A DNA stretch of 59,986 bases from Treponema sp. (GTDB lineage Bacteria > Spirochaetota > Spirochaetia > Treponematales > Treponemataceae), in contig JAEEIU010000041.1 of the NCBI GenBank assembly GCA_016281495.1, positions 1 to 59,986 of the forward strand, written 5' to 3'. Positions 7,816 to 15,662 of the stretch are shown here, piece by piece; within the stretch, counting starts at the first letter, position 1, and every line of letters starts with the position of its first letter. Both the position numbers and the translations under genes were made by a program. The notes under the pieces are model-generated. The model was not told where the DNA came from, ran no database searches, and saw nothing but the letters and a program-made list of their open reading frames with translations.

Positions 7816-9536
7816 TTAGATTTCTCCTGTGTGCCTATGATTTCCCGGGCACGGTTCAGGGCGGAGTTTATGTTGTCGTAGATGTTCTCGCGGCCAAGCT
7901 TGTCTGCCATGCCGGTTTTTTCCAGCAACAGATACGGCTGCGTGTGGATTCCGCTTATGACGATTGTGATTCCCTTTCTGTCGAATGCGGCCTTTGCCTG
8001 CTCCAATGCCTTGATTCCACCTGCATCGATGTAGATCGTGTTCCTCATGCGTAAAATCAATACCTTGCAGTTTGCCTGTGCGCGTTCAGTTGCAAGCTCA
8101 AATTTGCGGACTGTACCGAAAAACAGCGGGCCTTCGATTTCGTAGACAAAGCAGTCTTTGGGAATGTCAAGGTTTTCTGCGGGCTGGTCGCTCTTGATTC
8201 CACCGGTAATGACATCCCTTTCGTTCTGGACTTCGCTCAAATCTATCATTTTCTTGATGAAGAAGAATGCGGCAAATCCAAGTCCTACTTCTATTGCGAC
8301 GGTAAGGTCAACAAAAATCGTGATGAAGAACGTTACAAGGAAAACGCATATGTCGGATTTTTGTCCTTTTAAAAGCGTCTTGATTGCGGAGAATCCAGCC
8401 ATGTTCCATGCCACGTTTATAAGGACGGCGGCAAGGGCAGGCATGGGGATGTAGGATGCATATTTTCCTGCAAAAAGGAGTATGAGCAAAAGCGTTACGG
8501 CGTGGATGATTCCTGCAACCGGTGTGCGTCCTCCGTTCTTGATGTTGGTAGCGGTTCTTGCAATTGCACCTGTGGCCGGAATGCCCTGGAAGATGGGGCT
8601 TGCGATGTTTGCCACACCCTGTGCTATAAGCTCCATGTTGGAGTCATGTTTTGAACCTGTCATACCGTCAGCGACAACCGCACTCAAAAGTGACTCTATG
8701 GCGGCGAGGACTGCTATGGAAATTGCGGTGGGGAAAAGGCTTGTGATCGTCTTTATGCTAAAGTCCGGCAGCTGTGGAACGGGCAGTGTTGTTGGGATGA
8801 CATAATGCTCCATTCCGTTTGCGAATTTTCCTATTGTGTCCGTGTGAAGGTTGCAGGTTTTCTCCAGGATGATGTTTACGACCGTGGCAAGGATTATCAC
8901 GACAAAGGAACCCGGAATTTTCTTGATGAACTTGGACCAGATGAAAATAAAGGCAAGACAGACGGCGGCCATTCCAAAGGAATACCAGTTAACGCTTGCG
9001 GCACTTTTTACATAGGCAATCATCTTGGGCAGGAAGTCTCCCGGCATTTTTGAGTATTCCTCACCGAGTATTGTCATGGGAGTTGAAAAATCAGGTGAAA
9101 GCCCAAAGAAATCACCCAGCTGGCCGAATGCGATTGTAACTGCAATTCCAGCCGTAAATCCGGTTACGATGGTATAAGGAATGAATTTTACAAGGCCACC
9201 CATCTTGAATATGCCAAGGAAAATCAGGATTATACCCGCCATGAGGGTTGCTGTAGCCAGTCCGCTTACGCCATATTGGGCTACAACCGAGTACACTATG
9301 ACGGCAAAGGCCCCTGTAGGACCACCTATCTGGACGCGGCTTCCTCCAAACGCACTGATGCAGAATCCCGCTATGATGGCTGTGTAAAGTCCCGCAGAAG
9401 GATTGACTCCGGAGGCTATGGCAAATGCGATTGCAAGCGGCAGGGCAACGATGCCTACGATTACACCGGCAATTAAATCACTGAAAAACTGTTTTGAATT
9501 GTATGTCTTTAATGTGTTAATAAGTTCTGGTTTCAT
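7791..9536 (-). CDS. SulP/SLC26-family anion transporter with STAS domain
   Basis: 581 residues, typical for the family. Roughly residues 1-430 are the multi-helix transport domain (DLIAGVIVGIVALPLAIAFA, then GPTGAFAVIVYSV, GLYTAIIAGFCISAFGGS) and about 445-565 the cytoplasmic STAS domain (YIDAGGIKALEQA). Members carry sulfate, bicarbonate or dicarboxylates by symport or exchange; the substrate here cannot be read from sequence. ATG 9536 lies only about two bases from the predicted transcription start, with no ribosome binding site. The last residues (about DSGSGPE) are encoded by a palindromic repeat that runs over the stop codon, so the natural C-terminus was probably replaced. Confidence 0.93.
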   Translation of the reverse strand: MKPELINTLKTYNSKQFFSDLIAGVIVGIVALPLAIAFAIASGVNPSAGLYTAIIAGFCISAFGGSRVQIGGPTGAFAVIVYSVVAQYGVSGLATATLMAGIILIFLGIFKMGGLVKFIPYTIVTGFTAGIAVTIAFGQLGDFFGLSPDFSTPMTILGEEYSKMPGDFLPKMIAYVKSAASVNWYSFGMAAVCLAFIFIWSKFIKKIPGSFVVIILATVVNIILEKTCNLHTDTIGKFANGMEHYVIPTTLPVPQLPDFSIKTITSLFPTAISIAVLAAIESLLSAVVADGMTGSKHDSNMELIAQGVANIASPIFQGIPATGAIARTATNIKNGGRTPVAGIIHAVTLLLILLFAGKYASYIPMPALAAVLINVAWNMAGFSAIKTLLKGQKSDICVFLVTFFITIFVDLTVAIEVGLGFAAFFFIKKMIDLSEVQNERDVITGGIKSDQPAENLDIPKDCFVYEIEGPLFFGTVRKFELATERAQANCKVLILRMRNTIYIDAGGIKALEQAKAAFDRKGITIVISGIHTQPYLLLEKTGMADKLGRENIYDNINSALNRAREIIGTQEKSKDSGSGPE

Positions 9537-9544
9537 GGTGTGTT

Positions 9545-9573
9545 ATTGTACCAATGTAAGGGAAGATAGTAAA
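9545..9573 (-). promoter_or_regulatory. Promoter of the SulP gene, giving a nearly leaderless mRNA
   Basis: On the minus strand TTTACT (9573-9568), a 17-bp spacer and TACAAT (9550-9545) precede the ATG at 9536. The predicted transcription start is about 9538, two bases before the start codon. There is no Shine-Dalgarno sequence. Confidence 0.6.
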
Positions 9574-9604
9574 GACCATAAAAAGGGTGTCATAAAGAAA
9601 AGTC

Positions 9605-9633
9605 TTGCAAAAATTCGAGTTTTGAACGATAAT
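9605..9633 (+). promoter_or_regulatory. Promoter of the small exported protein gene at 9677
   Basis: TTGCAA (9605-9610), 17 bp, then GATAAT (9628-9633). It is divergent from the SulP promoter 30 bp away, so the two could share regulation. Confidence 0.5.
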
Positions 9634-9676
9634 ATATATACATACAAAAAGGAAAAGGAATTAAAGGAAGTATAAT

Positions 9677-10021
9677 ATGAATAAAAAGTTTGTTCTGGTA
9701 TTGCTCGCAGTTTTTGCCGTTGCCAAGGGATTCTCTTATCCTGTGGAGGAGGAAGTCAAAAGCTCTTTCCTTTCGGGTGGCATGGAGTACGGTAATCCTA
9801 TGGAAATAACCGTTACGGAAGCCGTTATGAGGGACAAGCCCAATCTTGCAGACCTTGGTGTAATAAGTGTAAACGGTCCATGTGTAGTCGTCATTACCGC
9901 TGTTGTAGTTTCACTTCTTGTTATTCTTGTTTCTCTCGTGATCAAGCTGATGATGAAGTTGGAAAACTTTACAGAAAGTCCATACCCCAGGAAAAGGCAG
10001 TTCACCATCCCCAGGGCTTAA
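9677..10021 (+). CDS. Small exported protein with one C-terminal transmembrane helix, unknown function
   Basis: 114 residues. An N-terminal signal sequence (about residues 1-21, ending AKGFSYP) is followed by a short polar, presumably periplasmic segment and a strong transmembrane helix (about residues 71-92, VVVITAVVVSLLVILVSLVI). A basic tail (YPRKRQFTIPRA) follows. AAGGAAG precedes ATG 9677. I recognise no family. The topology recalls the small gamma subunits of sodium-pumping decarboxylases, but these lack a cleaved signal and I see no motif that would support it. It is a single-gene unit with its own promoter, followed by the REP-like cluster. Confidence 0.65.
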   Translation: MNKKFVLVLLAVFAVAKGFSYPVEEEVKSSFLSGGMEYGNPMEITVTEAVMRDKPNLADLGVISVNGPCVVVITAVVVSLLVILVSLVIKLMMKLENFTESPYPRKRQFTIPRA

Positions 10022-10026
10022 CTTAG

Positions 10027-10325
10027 CCGTCATTCCGGACCTGACCCGGAATCCTGTCATTGCATGTTAAGATGCTGGATCAAGTCCAGCATGACAATCA
10101 TCGTGAATGTCATGCCGTCTTGTCTTTGCTGTCATTCCGGGAACCGACTTTCCCGTCATTGCCGGACTTGATCCGGCAATCCTGACATTGCATGTTAAGG
10201 GTGATGCTTGTAAGGAAATAATCCAGATTATCGGGTCAAGCCCGATAATGACATAGCTCGGTTTAGCTGTCATTGCCGGACTCCTGTCTGACGACAGGCA
10301 GGTGATCCGGCAATCCGACATTGCA
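10027..10325. repeat. Cluster of REP-like palindromes filling a 300-bp intergenic region
   Basis: At least five palindromic units lie end to end: TTCCGGACCTGACCCGGAA, ATGCTGGATCAAGTCCAGCAT, a degenerate TTCCGGGAACCGACTTTCCC unit, TTGCCGGACTTGATCCGGCAA, TTATCGGGTCAAGCCCGATAA, and a final CCGGACT...TGATCCGG unit whose centre carries an inserted palindrome (CCTGTCTGACGACAGG). Linkers such as CATTGCATGTTAAG repeat between units and match those at 7.7 kb. No gene is visible here. Confidence 0.85.
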
Positions 10326-10332
10326 TATTTTT

Positions 10333-10833
10333 CTATTTTCTTGTAAGGCTGAATTTTACTGCGCCCGGATAATTCTTGTCTGCACCGGCCTTTGCTTCCT
10401 CAAGGCTGCTCCAAGTTACTCCACCGCGTACAGTTGTAAGTGAGGTGAGGTTCAGGGTGCTTGCGCTTACAGTGTAGTAGTATGCAATCCAACCCGGGCG
10501 GTTCTTGTTGTATCCGTACAGATAGCCAGAAGTTGTTGTCTCTGCACTCTTTTCTCCACGCTCAAAAGTGGTCATGTCGTTGGAAATATCCTTTGAACCG
10601 TCGCGCAAGAGGCTGTATTTTACCATGCTGTATGCCCCGCCGGATGCGCTTATGTCATAGTAGCTTCCGTTGCTTGTGGAATACCATGTTCCTTCGATGC
10701 TTGGTGCCACTTCTGCTGCCCTTGGAGCCGTTGTTGGCTCATAGGTGAACACGCCAGAAAGACATCCCATAAACATTGTAGCAGATGCCAAAACCGCAAG
10801 AGCTGCAAACAGACGACCTATTTTTCTTGTCAT
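10333..10833 (-). CDS. Predicted lipoprotein of unknown function
   Basis: 166 residues from ATG 10833, which is preceded on the minus strand by AAGGAG at good spacing; an upstream in-frame start at 10905 would put a non-signal leader before the signal peptide. The N-terminus is a lipoprotein signal with lipobox FMGC at about residues 21-24. The mature part is rich in Ser, Thr and Tyr, with a repeated theme (SIEGTWYSTSNGSYYDIS) like small beta-sheet 'lipocalin-like' or extracytoplasmic domains, but I assign no family. The gene is divergent from the SLC13-like transporter and ends against the palindrome cluster. Confidence 0.75.
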   Translation of the reverse strand: MTRKIGRLFAALAVLASATMFMGCLSGVFTYEPTTAPRAAEVAPSIEGTWYSTSNGSYYDISASGGAYSMVKYSLLRDGSKDISNDMTTFERGEKSAETTTSGYLYGYNKNRPGWIAYYYTVSASTLNLTSLTTVRGGVTWSSLEEAKAGADKNYPGAVKFSLTRK

Positions 10834-10930
10834 AATAAAATCTCCTTGTGTACAATAGGCTTGTTTTTCTTGAATTATATTTAAATTGGCCCTTTTATTC
10901 AACACTACTTTGTGATATTCTCTCTATGCT

Positions 10931-12106
10931 ATGAAAAAACATTCCTTGAAAAAAGCGGCTGTGTCTTTTGCCTCCTTTGTAAAACGGGAACCTGTGCTTT
11001 TTGCGGCCATTCTGCTGGCGGTGGTTTCGGTGTGCGTCATACGTCCCGCCCCCATTGTCTGCGTCCAGGCCATCGATTTCCGCACGATTGCGATTCTTTT
11101 TTCGCTGATGATTGTAATCAAGGCCTTTCAGAGTCAGAATTTCCTTGATGTGATTGCGGCCCGTCTTCTGCGTCTGTGCAAGACCCGGCGTTCGCTCTAT
11201 TTCCTTTTGACCTATCTTGTTTTCTTTAGCTCAATGTTTGTCACAAACGATGTGGCGCTCCTGACCTTTGTTCCAATATCCCTGCTGATTTTCAGGCAGA
11301 TAAAGCTCACGTCCCTGCATCTTGTGATTCTGGAGACCCTTGCGGCCAATCTTGGTTCATGTTCAACTCCAATGGGAAATCCCCAGAACCTATTCCTCTT
11401 TTCGTACTACCATTTTTCCGCCCTTGAGTTTTTTGCGCTTACGGCTAAGATTGCAGTTCCATCGCTCTTCATCCTGGGCATCATAATCCTCTTCCTTACG
11501 CGTAACAGGCTTGCTGAACACGGCGGTTTTGATGAGCCCAATGTCATTCCCGGAAACACGCTACAAACCCAGATGGCATTCCTAAAACTCGATTTCCGCA
11601 CGATCTTCTATGTGGTGGATTTTGTCCTGTGCCTGCTTACGGTTTTTCATGTGGTGGACTACCTTGTGATGCTTATTGTGGTTGCGGCTACCATGCTTTT
11701 CTGCAACATAAGGCTTTTTAAGAAGGTTGACTACAGCCTTTTGCTCACTTTTGCGGGTTTCTTCATATTTACCAAGACGATTTCCACTGTTCCTGCATTT
11801 TCGGTCTTTGTCCAGTCGCTGCTTTCTTCTCCGCTCAAGACCTACATTACGGGCATTGCGGCAAGTCAGGTCATAAGCAATGTTCCGGCGGCCCTGCTTC
11901 TTAGCGGTTTTACGGAAAACGGTGCCATGCTGCTTCTTGCCGTGAATGTGGGAGGTCTTGGGACCCTGATTGCCTCCATGGCAAGCGTAATCTCGTTCAA
12001 GCTGTACACTGCCTCAAATCCTGGGGATGGAAGGTATTTTGCCCTTTTTACGGTGTATAATGTCTGTCTTCTTGTGCTGCTTGGACTTATTGTCTATTTG
12101 CTGTGA
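10931..12106 (+). CDS. SLC13/ArsB-NhaD superfamily permease
   Basis: 391 residues with about ten hydrophobic segments. The repeated half-site signature of the ion-transporter superfamily is clear: FVTNDVALLTFVPI in the first half with NLGSCSTPMGNPQNLFLF, and ASQVISNVPAALLLSG with NVGGLGTLIASMAS in the second. Such proteins move dicarboxylates, citrate, Na+/H+ or arsenite; the substrate cannot be told. The protein begins with a basic cytoplasmic N-terminus (MKKHSLKKA). No ribosome binding site is visible before ATG 10931 and a GATATT hexamer lies at 10914-10919, so a very short leader is possible. Confidence 0.85.
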   Translation: MKKHSLKKAAVSFASFVKREPVLFAAILLAVVSVCVIRPAPIVCVQAIDFRTIAILFSLMIVIKAFQSQNFLDVIAARLLRLCKTRRSLYFLLTYLVFFSSMFVTNDVALLTFVPISLLIFRQIKLTSLHLVILETLAANLGSCSTPMGNPQNLFLFSYYHFSALEFFALTAKIAVPSLFILGIIILFLTRNRLAEHGGFDEPNVIPGNTLQTQMAFLKLDFRTIFYVVDFVLCLLTVFHVVDYLVMLIVVAATMLFCNIRLFKKVDYSLLLTFAGFFIFTKTISTVPAFSVFVQSLLSSPLKTYITGIAASQVISNVPAALLLSGFTENGAMLLLAVNVGGLGTLIASMASVISFKLYTASNPGDGRYFALFTVYNVCLLVLLGLIVYLL

Positions 12107-12311
12107 GGTGAGGGGTAGAATGGAATGTTTGGATTCAAGCTGATATTTTGCAGATATTAGGATTATCACCAATGCAATAAGTGAATATCCGACAACATCA
12201 AAAAGCTTTTCTTCATATTTGGAGTTTTTTGACTTGTAAAATTCAAAAAAATGAATGATAATGTTTGGTATAGACTTGAGAGAGGTCTAAATAAAAAAGA
12301 GGAGAATAAAC

Positions 12312-12929
12312 ATGAAAAAAATAATTACTATATCAATCATTCTTACAATGTCGGCCATGCTCTTTGCAGGTGTAAAAGTGTCAAAGAAAAATCAGGGAAC
12401 TTACATTCCGCTTTCGATGTATGAAACTGTACAGAAAAGCAAATCATACAGCGAGGGAATTTCGGCATGTGCAGAGGAAGACATGTACACCGTATTGGGC
12501 GTAAAGGAGAATGAAGTTCTTTCAAACGATAAATTTCACGATGCATTTAAACTAAAAGATTCTGAAATCGACTTTGCTTTCAAAACCAAAAAAGGAAAAA
12601 CTTACCTTACAGACAAAAAGACCAAGATTGAATACATAAAAATATCGGACTCCACTGATTATTATTCTGCATTTGACCTGTTTTTAAGTGACAACATTCT
12701 AAAAGAAATTTCCAGGGGAGATTCTAGAGTCGTGGTGGAAGATGGTAAGGTCATTTTTAATGGTTATGCTTGGGAAATTGACAAAGACCAATGGCATTAT
12801 TCATCCGGCATTGACTTGATCTTTTATTCTGTTGAAGCAGGTGCTTACATTGGATTTGCGGATGGGAAGATATTCACGTTGAAAGATGGGGAAGAATTGC
12901 TTAAGGTGCTTGATGTTGAAATTGAATAA
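12312..12929 (+). CDS. Exported protein of unknown function
   Basis: 205 residues. A clean signal peptide (MKKIITISIILTMSAMLFAG, cleavage near residue 19) precedes a soluble, lysine-rich domain of about 185 residues with alternating strands (YYSAFDLFLSD, VVVEDGKVIFNGYAWEID). There is no lipobox Cys and no further membrane helix, so a periplasmic protein is likely. GAGGAG precedes ATG 12312. The gene stands alone, between 205 bp upstream with no clear gene and a weak terminator-like hairpin downstream. I recognise no family. Confidence 0.75.
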   Translation: MKKIITISIILTMSAMLFAGVKVSKKNQGTYIPLSMYETVQKSKSYSEGISACAEEDMYTVLGVKENEVLSNDKFHDAFKLKDSEIDFAFKTKKGKTYLTDKKTKIEYIKISDSTDYYSAFDLFLSDNILKEISRGDSRVVVEDGKVIFNGYAWEIDKDQWHYSSGIDLIFYSVEAGAYIGFADGKIFTLKDGEELLKVLDVEIE

Positions 12930-13026
12930 AGAAAGTCTATAGAAAATTTAAGGGTGGGGTAAAGCGTTGGATGGACCCTGCCATACCAAAGGTTTTTAAA
13001 ACTTTTTATCTCTTTTTGTGCTCTAC

Positions 13027-13059
13027 AGCAAGGTTCTGTCTGGTCTACTGGGCCTTGCT
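13027..13059 (+). terminator. Possible weak terminator after the exported-protein gene
   Basis: AGCAAGGTTC (13027-13036) pairs with GGGCCTTGCT (13050-13059), two G-U pairs included, followed by an interrupted T-rich stretch (TTCCTTTCTTTCC). The imperfect T run lowers confidence. Apart from this and the promoter below, the 340-bp gap 12930-13271 shows nothing I can name. Confidence 0.45.
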
Positions 13060-13118
13060 TTCCTTTCTTTCCTTCAATTTTTCATGTATTTACTGGGAAA
13101 ATTATTTTTTCCCTTCCA

Positions 13119-13147
13119 TTGACTTTATGGGTGGAATTTATTAACTT
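13119..13147 (+). promoter_or_regulatory. Candidate promoter of the ABC transporter operon
   Basis: TTGACT (13119-13124), 17 bp, then TAACTT (13142-13147), leaving a leader of about 115 bases before ATG 13272. The -10 box is a weak match. Confidence 0.4.
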
Positions 13148-13271
13148 ATTAAAATAATGCTTGCTGAAGCATCTATTGCGGTTTGTTGTCGTTTTTTTGA
13201 TGTTTCCCGAAGACTCAATTATTTGTTGTTTTTGAAAGGCAAGGACAAAAAAGGTAAGAGACGAGGTTATT

Positions 13272-14114
13272 ATGTCAGTAATTACTATCGAAAATCTGCG
13301 CAAGACTTATCCTCTGGGAAAACAGGACGTAGTTGCAGTAAAGGGCGCAAGCTTTTCTATAGAAAAAGGTGAGTTTGCTTCAATTTCAGGTCCCTCCGGT
13401 TCAGGAAAATCAACCATTTTGAATATGCTGGGACTCATTGATATTCCAACAGCAGGAAAAATCGTTCTTAACGGAATAGATGTCTATGAGGGAATCAACC
13501 TGGCTTCTTCACAGATTGTGGATGAACGCTGGTCTTCCGCACAGGACAAGAAGAAAAAGAAGAAGACTTCAATTCCTTCAAAACTGGACAAGAGGATTAC
13601 AGGCCTGCGCCGTTCACAGCTGGGATTCATCTTCCAGACCTTCAACTTGATTCCGGTTCTTAACGTATACGAGAACATCGAATTCCCGCTTTTGGTCAAG
13701 TCAAAGAACCCCAATTCCAAGAGTCCTGTTGACGCTTTTTCCAAGAAGCAGAAGAAGGAATGGATTGACTACCTTATAGAAAGGGTGGGCCTCACTGAAT
13801 GGAAGGACCACAAGGCAAACGAGCTTTCCGGCGGTCAGAGGCAGAGGGTTGCAATTGCACGCGCCCTGGTTACAAAGGCACCGGTTATTCTTGCCGACGA
13901 GCCTACAGCCAACCTGGACAGCGCCAACTCAAAGCAGATTCTTTCTTTGATGAAGCAGCTGAACAAGGATCCGGAACTCATGACGACTTTCATTTTCTCT
14001 ACCCACGATGCACGTATTGTAAAGATGTGTGATCATGTAGTGCACCTTCTGGACGGTGAAATAATTAACGACGAGCACAAGGCCGGAAGTGACATTTACG
14101 GGGAGGCGGAGTAA
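13272..14114 (+). CDS. ABC transporter ATP-binding protein, LolD/MacB type
   Basis: 280 residues. Walker A GPSGSGKST at about residue 40, Q-loop FIFQTFNLIPVLNVYENIEFPL (the NLIPVLxVxENI form is typical of LolD/MacB), signature LSGGQRQRVAIARAL, Walker B VILADEPTANLDS, and a switch His in FSTHD. It is longer than the usual 225-235 residues because of a basic insert between Walker A and the Q-loop (about residues 70-110, with six consecutive Lys) and a short C-terminal tail. It powers the two permeases encoded directly downstream. The start has only a weak ribosome binding site (ACGAGG). Confidence 0.93.
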   Translation: MSVITIENLRKTYPLGKQDVVAVKGASFSIEKGEFASISGPSGSGKSTILNMLGLIDIPTAGKIVLNGIDVYEGINLASSQIVDERWSSAQDKKKKKKTSIPSKLDKRITGLRRSQLGFIFQTFNLIPVLNVYENIEFPLLVKSKNPNSKSPVDAFSKKQKKEWIDYLIERVGLTEWKDHKANELSGGQRQRVAIARALVTKAPVILADEPTANLDSANSKQILSLMKQLNKDPELMTTFIFSTHDARIVKMCDHVVHLLDGEIINDEHKAGSDIYGEAE

Positions 14115-14117
14115 AAG

Positions 14118-15662
14118 ATGAGGGTGATTTTTCAGCTTGCCCTCAGGAACTTAAAGGAGCACAAGGCTAAGACAATCATCATTTCCATGTTCATCATTTT
14201 TGGAACTGCGATTGTAATTTTGGGCAACTCCTTTATGGAATCCGTGAACCGTGGTCTTGAAAAAGATTTTAGGGCAAATTACACGGGAGACCTTGTTGTG
14301 TCGGCCCATGCACCGGAAGGCACAATCATGGACATTTTCAGCGTGAACAGTTCTTCGTTTACAGGGGAGATTGTTCAGATTCCGGCATTGACGGACATCA
14401 ATCAGGTTCAGGAAATTCTTGATTCCACACCGGAAATCGAGCAGAAAACCAAGATGATTTCTACCCAGGGCATTCTGTTCAAGGGTGATGAGATTGATCT
14501 TTCTGCCATTCAGGATGATGATTCTGTCGGTCTTTTGGACATTCCTATGTTCATCATGTTTGCCGGCGAGGGTGACACATATTTTGACGTGTTTGGCGGA
14601 CAGCATATTGTTGAAGGCCGTGCGCTTGACTATACGACCGGAGAAAACGAGCTTCTTATTGATACCCGCATCAAGGAAAGCTTTGAGAAGTTCTTTAAGG
14701 AAAGTTTGAACGTGGGCGACAAGGTTCTTGTCATGGGTGCCAATACAAATGGTGTGGTTCGTGAGGCTGTTGTTGTGGGGTTCTATACTCCTGCCAACGA
14801 GCACAGCGCCATGTTCCAGACGATTTACTGTACTCCGGATTTTGCACGTGCATTTGCGGATTTGACTTACGGAACCCTTATGGAAGAAGAGGGTGAAGCT
14901 GGCGTTTCACTTTCTGATTTTTCTGAGGATGATTTCTTTGGCGATGACGACCTCTTTGGCGACATGATAAGCGACGAAACGGACACCTTTGAAAATGCCG
15001 AGGTCATGGACTATGACAGCATTCTTGGTGACACATCCCTTCGCGATGAGCTTAACAAGACGGACAACGGTGCATGGCATTTTGTTCCTGCAAAGATTTC
15101 CGACAAGACAAAGACGGCTCAGGTGGTCGCAGAATTGAACAAGAAGTTCGATGACCTGGGACTTGATGCTGTGGCGATGGACTGGGAGGCTGCGGGCTTC
15201 TCTTACACGTCTTCCGTAAAGGGTATTAACGTCCTCTTTAACGTGCTTGTAATCATACTTGCGATTGTCGTATTCATCATCATCATGAACACGATGGTTG
15301 TTTCCGTAATGGAAAGGACTTCGGAAATTGGAACCATGCGTGCCCTTGGTGCGGAAAAGAAATTCGTGCGTGCCCTGTTCCACACGGAGGCGCTTACGAT
15401 TACCGTTCTGTCTGCACTGGCGGGAACCGTTTTGTCATTGGTTTTCATTGCAATCTTCAACAGTCTGGGCATTGCTGTTGATTCCAACATGGTTGCCAAG
15501 GTAATTCTTGGTGGCGGCGAGATTCAGTTTGCACCAACACCGCAGATCATCATAGCAACCATTGTAGTAGTTATTATAGGAAGCCTTTTGAGCAACATCT
15601 ATCCTGTTTCATCTGCACTCAAGATTACACCGCTCAAGGCTCTTTCAAAGGGGGCAGACTGA
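14118..15662 (+). CDS. ABC transporter permease, FtsX/LolC/MacB family
   Basis: 514 residues. One helix near the N-terminus (TIIISMFIIFGTAIVILGNS), a large periplasmic domain (about residues 45-370) and three C-terminal helices (VLFNVLVIILAIVVFIIIMN, then ALTITVLSALAGTVLSLVFI, then IIATIVVVIIGSLLSNIYP) give the FtsX/LolCE topology; SEIGTMRALGAEKKFVRALF is the family coupling motif. Oddly, the periplasmic part contains a very acidic insert (about residues 255-300, with SEDDFFGDDDLFGD). The gene starts three bases after the ATPase stop and its TGA overlaps the next start. Confidence 0.92.
   Translation: MRVIFQLALRNLKEHKAKTIIISMFIIFGTAIVILGNSFMESVNRGLEKDFRANYTGDLVVSAHAPEGTIMDIFSVNSSSFTGEIVQIPALTDINQVQEILDSTPEIEQKTKMISTQGILFKGDEIDLSAIQDDDSVGLLDIPMFIMFAGEGDTYFDVFGGQHIVEGRALDYTTGENELLIDTRIKESFEKFFKESLNVGDKVLVMGANTNGVVREAVVVGFYTPANEHSAMFQTIYCTPDFARAFADLTYGTLMEEEGEAGVSLSDFSEDDFFGDDDLFGDMISDETDTFENAEVMDYDSILGDTSLRDELNKTDNGAWHFVPAKISDKTKTAQVVAELNKKFDDLGLDAVAMDWEAAGFSYTSSVKGINVLFNVLVIILAIVVFIIIMNTMVVSVMERTSEIGTMRALGAEKKFVRALFHTEALTITVLSALAGTVLSLVFIAIFNSLGIAVDSNMVAKVILGGGEIQFAPTPQIIIATIVVVIIGSLLSNIYPVSSALKITPLKALSKGAD

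Noticed and set aside
9677..10021. Oxaloacetate decarboxylase gamma subunit
   Set aside because: Single helix and size are similar, but this protein has a separate signal peptide, lies 40 kb from the carboxyltransferase gene, and shows no family motif.
14151..14804. Minus-strand open frame of 217 codons opposite the first ABC permease
   Set aside because: Shadow of a conserved coding sequence; His/Asn-rich composition typical of antisense frames.
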